DNA of 64,000 nt, taken from the NCBI GenBank assembly GCA_002713365.1, contig PASR01000017.1, positions 32,628 to 96,627 of the forward strand, in the 5' to 3' direction. The position numbers were made by a program, and so were the translations under genes. The stretch's first letter is position 1. Each line of letters opens with the position of its first letter. The stretch is from Rhodospirillaceae bacterium (GTDB lineage: Bacteria > Pseudomonadota > Alphaproteobacteria > UBA6615). Of this stretch, positions 59,560 through 64,000 are shown piece after piece. Below the pieces are notes generated by a model. It had not been told where the DNA came from. It made no database searches and worked only from the letters and a program-made list of their open reading frames with translations.

Positions 59560-59907
59560 CTAAGCAGTAAAAACACCCCTTACACCAGCAGCTATCAGAC
59601 CTTCATAGTCATCTCTGGGTATTGTTCCACCGACAAATATTTTTATATCAGAAGCGTCAAGTTCATTAAGGCATTCCAAAGTCTGAACGACTATTTCTTT
59701 ATGACTACCTGAAAGTATACTAAGACCTATGGCATCAACATCTTCATCCACCGCTACACGCGCTATATACAAGGGACTTTTTCTTAAGCCGGTATATATA
59801 ACATCTGCACCAGCATCTCGTAATGCCAGAGCAATTATTTTTGCTCCAACATCGTGACCATCTAAACCCGGCTTTGCTATTAATATGCGCTTGCCTAATA
59901 AAGCCAT
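59560..59907 (-). CDS. B12-binding domain small subunit of acyl-CoA mutase
   Basis: RILIAKPGLDGHDVGAKIIALALRDAGADVIYTGL (DxHxxG), LSILSGSHKEIV, FVGGTIP. Confidence 0.94.
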   Translation of the reverse strand: MALLGKRILIAKPGLDGHDVGAKIIALALRDAGADVIYTGLRKSPLYIARVAVDEDVDAIGLSILSGSHKEIVVQTLECLNELDASDIKIFVGGTIPRDDYEGLIAAGVRGVFTA

Positions 59908-59935
59908 TTTATAAAAATCCGTATAATCTCTGTAG

Positions 59936-61580
59936 TTAGAATCTTACTGGTTCCTGGAATTCGCCCCATTTGCTCTTCAAAGTAGAAATCATCTCTCCTA
60001 CAGTGGCGTAAGCATGGCAGCAATCAATCAAATAAGGTATTAAGTTCTTGTTATCATCAATGGCAGCAGCTTCAAGAGCAGCTAATGATTTTTTTACATC
60101 AGCTGAATTTCTTGTGTCTAGAACTTGTTCATATTTAGCTATAACCTTAGCTGCTGCTTTCGGATCAAGTGTAAAAATTTCTCCAGCGCCTTCACTTTGG
60201 TTTTTACGTCTAAAGTAGTTTTGACCAACAATAACATTCTGACCTGAGTCAGATGCCTGTTTACGTTCAGAGGCACGCCTAGCAATCTTCATTTGCAACC
60301 ACCCGTCTTCAACTGCTTTCTCTACACCACCATATTGTTCTATTTCTTCTATAGTCTTAGCCATCCCGGACTCCATCTGATCAGTGAGCCATTCGACATA
60401 ATAGCTACCTCCTAAGGGATCGACCGTGCGAGCAATACCAGATTCATGCGCAATAATCTGTTGAGTTCTAAGTGCTATCTCAGCTGAATGTTCAGTAGGT
60501 ATTTGAAACGCTTCATCGAATGCGCACGTAAAAATAGACTGTGCTCCGCCCAAAACAGCCGCCATAGTTTCGGTGCCAACTCGAACAATATTATTATGTG
60601 GCTGAGCACCGATTAATGATGATCCTCCGCATACTACACCAAAGCGAAACATCTGGGCCTTCGGATCTTGAACATTATACCGTTCCTTCATCAGTTTAGC
60701 CCAAAGTCTACGTCCAGCTCTAAATTTACAAATTTCTTCAAAAAAATCCATATGAACATAAAAAAAGAAACTAAGACGTCTTGCAAACTTTTCTACATCT
60801 CCGCCTCGTCTTATTAATTCATCCGTATATGCCAACCCATTAGCCAACGTATATCCCATTTCTTCAATTGCTGTGCACCCGGCATCACGAACATGGGCTC
60901 CAGCAATAGAAATTGCATTAAATTTAGGCGTATGCTGATTAGAAAATAATATTGTATCTGCAATTAATCTCATTGATGGTTTGACAGGGAATATCCATGT
61001 ACCACGGGCTACATACTCTTTAAGGATATCATTTTGGATAGTTCCTGTTAATTTTTCCCGAGGTACGCCCTTTTTGTCTGCCACAGCACAATACATTGCA
61101 TAGCTAATTGAAGCTGTACCATTTATAGTGAAAGATGTAGAAATTTCTCCCACATCAATGCCATCGAATAAAATTTCTACTTCAGCTAGATTTGAGAGAG
61201 AGACACCAACTTTTCCCACCTCGGCCCGAGCCATTGGATCAATCGGGTCATAACCACATTGAGTTGGAAGGTCGAGAGCAACAGATAGGCCAGTCTGGCC
61301 TTGTTCAAGCAGAAATCTATAACGCTCATTTGATTCTTCAGCAGTACCAAAACCAGAATACTGTCTGATAGTCCATAGTCTACCACGAAATCCACTTTCA
61401 AATATCCCCCTAGTGAATGGATATTGGCCTGGACTACCTACTTCTGAAAAGTCTACCATATCTGGTGTCACTGAAATGGGTACTTCTATACCAGAGGGCG
61501 TAAAAGAATTAGGAACATTTGGTGGTTTCATCTCATTTGCTGAATCCGATTGTATTTTATTTTTTTGATTATTTATCATT
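59936..61580 (-). CDS. Acyl-CoA (methylmalonyl-CoA-type) mutase large subunit
   Basis: YPFTRGIFESGFRGRLWTIRQYSGFGTAEESN, LTGTIQNDILKEYVARGTWIFPVKPSMRLIADTI, ISIAGAHVRDAG; start preferred at 61580, overlapping the upstream crotonase stop. Confidence 0.92.
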
Positions 61581-62360
61581 ATTACGCCCCCGTACTGGTA
61601 ATATTTTTTCAGCAGCATTCCAGTGATCTTCGTGAACCCAAGTATCCACAAACATCTTAGTCTCTATATCTTGCATTGATTTACGCGAATCTCCATTGCG
61701 GTACGAATCAGACAATGCCTTAAACACTCTAACCACCTGGGGAGCTTGAGCTCTTAGTGGCAGTAAAAATTCTTCAACATAATTCGCCAGGCTATCACCA
61801 TTCGACACAACCTTATCAATTAATCCTAAAGATAATGCTTCATCGCTAGAGACCATTTTCCCCGTTAACATTAATTGCAGGCCTCTAGACCTACCTACTA
61901 ATTGAAGCAAATCTGGACCTCCACCCCAAGCTGTAGATAAGGCTAAACGGCCTTGCACAAAACCAATTTTAGCATGAGAAGCGGCAATCCGAAAATCACA
62001 AGCCACTGCAAGTTCTGCAGCCCCACCAAATGTATTACCATTGAGTACTGCTATAACCGGAACTGGAAAGTTTCGAATTGCGTTTAATGAGGCTTTAGCA
62101 CTTAAGGACATCTCCTTTGCTTGGGCCTCGGTTTTTAATAGAGATAATTCCTTTAAATCACCTCCGGCAGCAAAAGTTTTACTTCCTGAACCAGTTATAG
62201 TCGCTGCTATAATATTTTCATTATCACTATAGTTTTCAAAAAGTGTTTTGATATCAGATAATAAAGCTAAACTGAGAGCATTATGTTTTTCTGGACGATT
62301 AAGAGTTACATAAAGAACTCTATCGCACACCTCAAATAGCAAGTGGTTTTCACTATTCAC
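61569..62360 (-). CDS. Enoyl-CoA hydratase/isomerase family protein
   Basis: VLYVTLNRPEKHNALSLALLSDIK, GSGSKTFAAGGDLKELS, AVLNGNTFGGAAELAVACDFRIAASHAKIGFVQGRL. Confidence 0.93.
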   Translation of the reverse strand: MNSENHLLFEVCDRVLYVTLNRPEKHNALSLALLSDIKTLFENYSDNENIIAATITGSGSKTFAAGGDLKELSLLKTEAQAKEMSLSAKASLNAIRNFPVPVIAVLNGNTFGGAAELAVACDFRIAASHAKIGFVQGRLALSTAWGGGPDLLQLVGRSRGLQLMLTGKMVSSDEALSLGLIDKVVSNGDSLANYVEEFLLPLRAQAPQVVRVFKALSDSYRNGDSRKSMQDIETKMFVDTWVHEDHWNAAEKILPVRGRNNDK

Positions 62361-62560
62361 AGAACCGTCCCTTAGTTTTAAAGCTGAGCTTTAATTATTA
62401 AGAATTATTACACACAATATAGAGTTAATTATAACTAAATAACCCTATACTATAAATTTATTACAAACGTCCCGTAATAAAATATTTTTGCGTAACACTA
62501 TGATAAACATTATAAAAACTTTGTTTTCGTTGAGTTTTCCTAAGACATATTTATGAGCAA

Positions 62561-63589
62561 TCAATTATCCATCTCTTCAGTCCGATAAATATAATTTCCG
62601 TCCATATAAGTAATAAAAAAATCATGAAATGACATAGGTTCATATAAGGGTTTAGCGTTTTTTTCTATACAACTGGAAATAGGGTTTGCAACAGTTTCAT
62701 CATTAGCATTATAAAAAAAGGTTAGTGCATAACGATCCTTAGTTGGTGGAACAACCCGATGAGGAGTTGCTATAAACCGGCCATTTGTCCAGCGGTTAAG
62801 AAACTCTCCAGTATTAACAACAATACCGCCACGTAATGGTACTATTTCAATCCATTTACCTGATGGCGCCATTACCTCAAGACCGGGAACGTCCATTAGA
62901 GGTAAATAGGTAATTGAGCTATGATCTGAATGTGGGGCCAGGGAAAATTGGCCTTCTTCTGATTCGACCGGAGGATACCATGCGCACCGATTATAATATT
63001 CTGGATGAGAAAACATCTTATCAAAGTAGTCTGCTGGCATTTCTAATGCGCGCGCATAAACAGGTAGCATTTTATAGGCAAGACCAGCCATAGTCTCTTG
63101 GTATTCAAGTATTATTTTACGAAAATTTGTTAATTCTTGCGGCCATTTATTAAGGCCCCGATGCCTAATATTGGCCACAACCTTTGGATCATCTGGTTGT
63201 CTTTCTCTCATAAATGCCCAAGCTTCGTTGAGATCTTTTTTCTTATTATCTGCTATCTTAGACCAACGCAAAACAGTTGCTTTATCTGGTATAAAACCTA
63301 TGTGATGGTAATCAACTCTGTATTTCATTTTTGTTTCAAGGGGCAGAGAAAAAAGATTTGCAACTTGTTCGAAACTACTATCAATCAAATCCTGCGACAC
63401 TCCATGGTTTACGATGACATAAAAGCCAAGACTTTCTTGTATCGCCCTAAGATCAATCGCAAGCTGCTCTCGCGCTTCAATGTTACCATCAAGATAGCTG
63501 CCAACATCTAATATTGGTATTTCTTCCTCAGCAATACAACGAGCTACGTAGGGTGTTATGTTAAGATCAGTATTTAAGGCAACAGACAT
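62561..63589 (-). CDS. Isopenicillin N synthase-like Fe(II)/2-oxoacid-dependent oxygenase
   Basis: IPILDVGSYLDG, LGFYVIVNHGVSQDLID, APHSDHSSITYLPL, GEFLNRWTNGRFIATPHRVVPP, DRYALTFFYN. Confidence 0.92.
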   Translation of the reverse strand: MSVALNTDLNITPYVARCIAEEEIPILDVGSYLDGNIEAREQLAIDLRAIQESLGFYVIVNHGVSQDLIDSSFEQVANLFSLPLETKMKYRVDYHHIGFIPDKATVLRWSKIADNKKKDLNEAWAFMRERQPDDPKVVANIRHRGLNKWPQELTNFRKIILEYQETMAGLAYKMLPVYARALEMPADYFDKMFSHPEYYNRCAWYPPVESEEGQFSLAPHSDHSSITYLPLMDVPGLEVMAPSGKWIEIVPLRGGIVVNTGEFLNRWTNGRFIATPHRVVPPTKDRYALTFFYNANDETVANPISSCIEKNAKPLYEPMSFHDFFITYMDGNYIYRTEEMDN

Positions 63590-63631
63590 ATTTTGGTCTC
63601 CTTAATTTTATGTAAAACAGATCGTATAGTT

Positions 63632-64000
63632 TTAATTATTACCCTTGCTGTAATTGTAATTACCATCTAGGTAACTAACTTGATAATCATGAAATGCAAT
63701 AGGATCGTATTTGGGTTGATCCCCAGGAGAAATACATGTGGGTAATGGTTCCGCTATTGTTTCATCATTAGTATTGAAAAAAAAGGTTAACGCATAACGG
63801 TCTCTTTTTGGAGGAACCACTCGGTGCGGCGTGGCTATAAAACGACCATTTGTCCAACGATTCATAAATTCCCCGGTATTGACAACAATTCCTCCGCGTA
63901 ATGGTGATACCTCCATCCACTTTCCAGAAGGAGCCATTACTTCAAGACCAGGGACATCCATCAAAGGTAGGTATGTCATAGAACTATGATCCGCATGAGG
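63632..64000 (-). CDS. Isopenicillin N synthase-like oxygenase, tandem paralogue, truncated by window end
   Basis: PHADHSSMTYLPLMDVPGLEVMAPSGKWMEVSPLRGGIVVNTGEFMNRWTNGRFIATPHRVVPPKRDRYALTFFFN; frame open to window edge. Confidence 0.9.
   Translation of the reverse strand, partial: PHADHSSMTYLPLMDVPGLEVMAPSGKWMEVSPLRGGIVVNTGEFMNRWTNGRFIATPHRVVPPKRDRYALTFFFNTNDETIAEPLPTCISPGDQPKYDPIAFHDYQVSYLDGNYNYSKGNN

Noticed and set aside
1-64000. CRISPR arrays, prophage, transposases, toxin-antitoxin or restriction/defence genes
   Set aside because: No regularly spaced direct repeats and no corresponding protein motifs were seen; apart from the GIY-YIG/SlyX housekeeping pair the genes are metabolic or transport.

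Overview
AT-rich, gene-dense bacterial chromosomal window, probably from a marine alphaproteobacterium (inferred from the porin and the gene repertoire, not tested). It is almost entirely metabolic/catabolic genes: CaiB/BaiF CoA-transferases, acyl-CoA dehydrogenase, MaoC-like and crotonase hydratases, three kinds of TPP enzyme, beta-hydroxyacid dehydrogenases, flavin monooxygenases, Mo enzymes, non-heme Fe oxygenases, cupins and alpha/beta hydrolases. Transporters and regulators are few. No CRISPR array, rRNA, tRNA, prophage or transposase was recognised. The strongest hidden signal is at 24094-24765: the GST ORF starts too late in the ORF track because an in-frame TGA sits exactly where the catalytic Cys of the thioredoxin-fold motif belongs (MSKYHLISSFT[TGA]PWVQRAV). 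A 7-bp GC-rich hairpin follows at bacterial-SECIS spacing, so this is a candidate selenocysteine GST. Other points of interest: (i) a Mct-Meh-Mcd gene trio at the left edge suggesting a hybrid ethylmalonyl-CoA/3-hydroxypropionate route, followed by an uncharacterised internally duplicated protein; (ii) two divergent orphan E1-alpha/beta pairs around an acetolactate-synthase-like enzyme; (iii) a two-subunit B12 acyl-CoA mutase + MeaB + CoA-transferase + crotonase cluster next to tandem oxygenases; (iv) a NIPSNAP gene that appears to use an ATT (or GTT) start; (v) a perfect 18-bp palindrome before a Mo-oxidoreductase gene.
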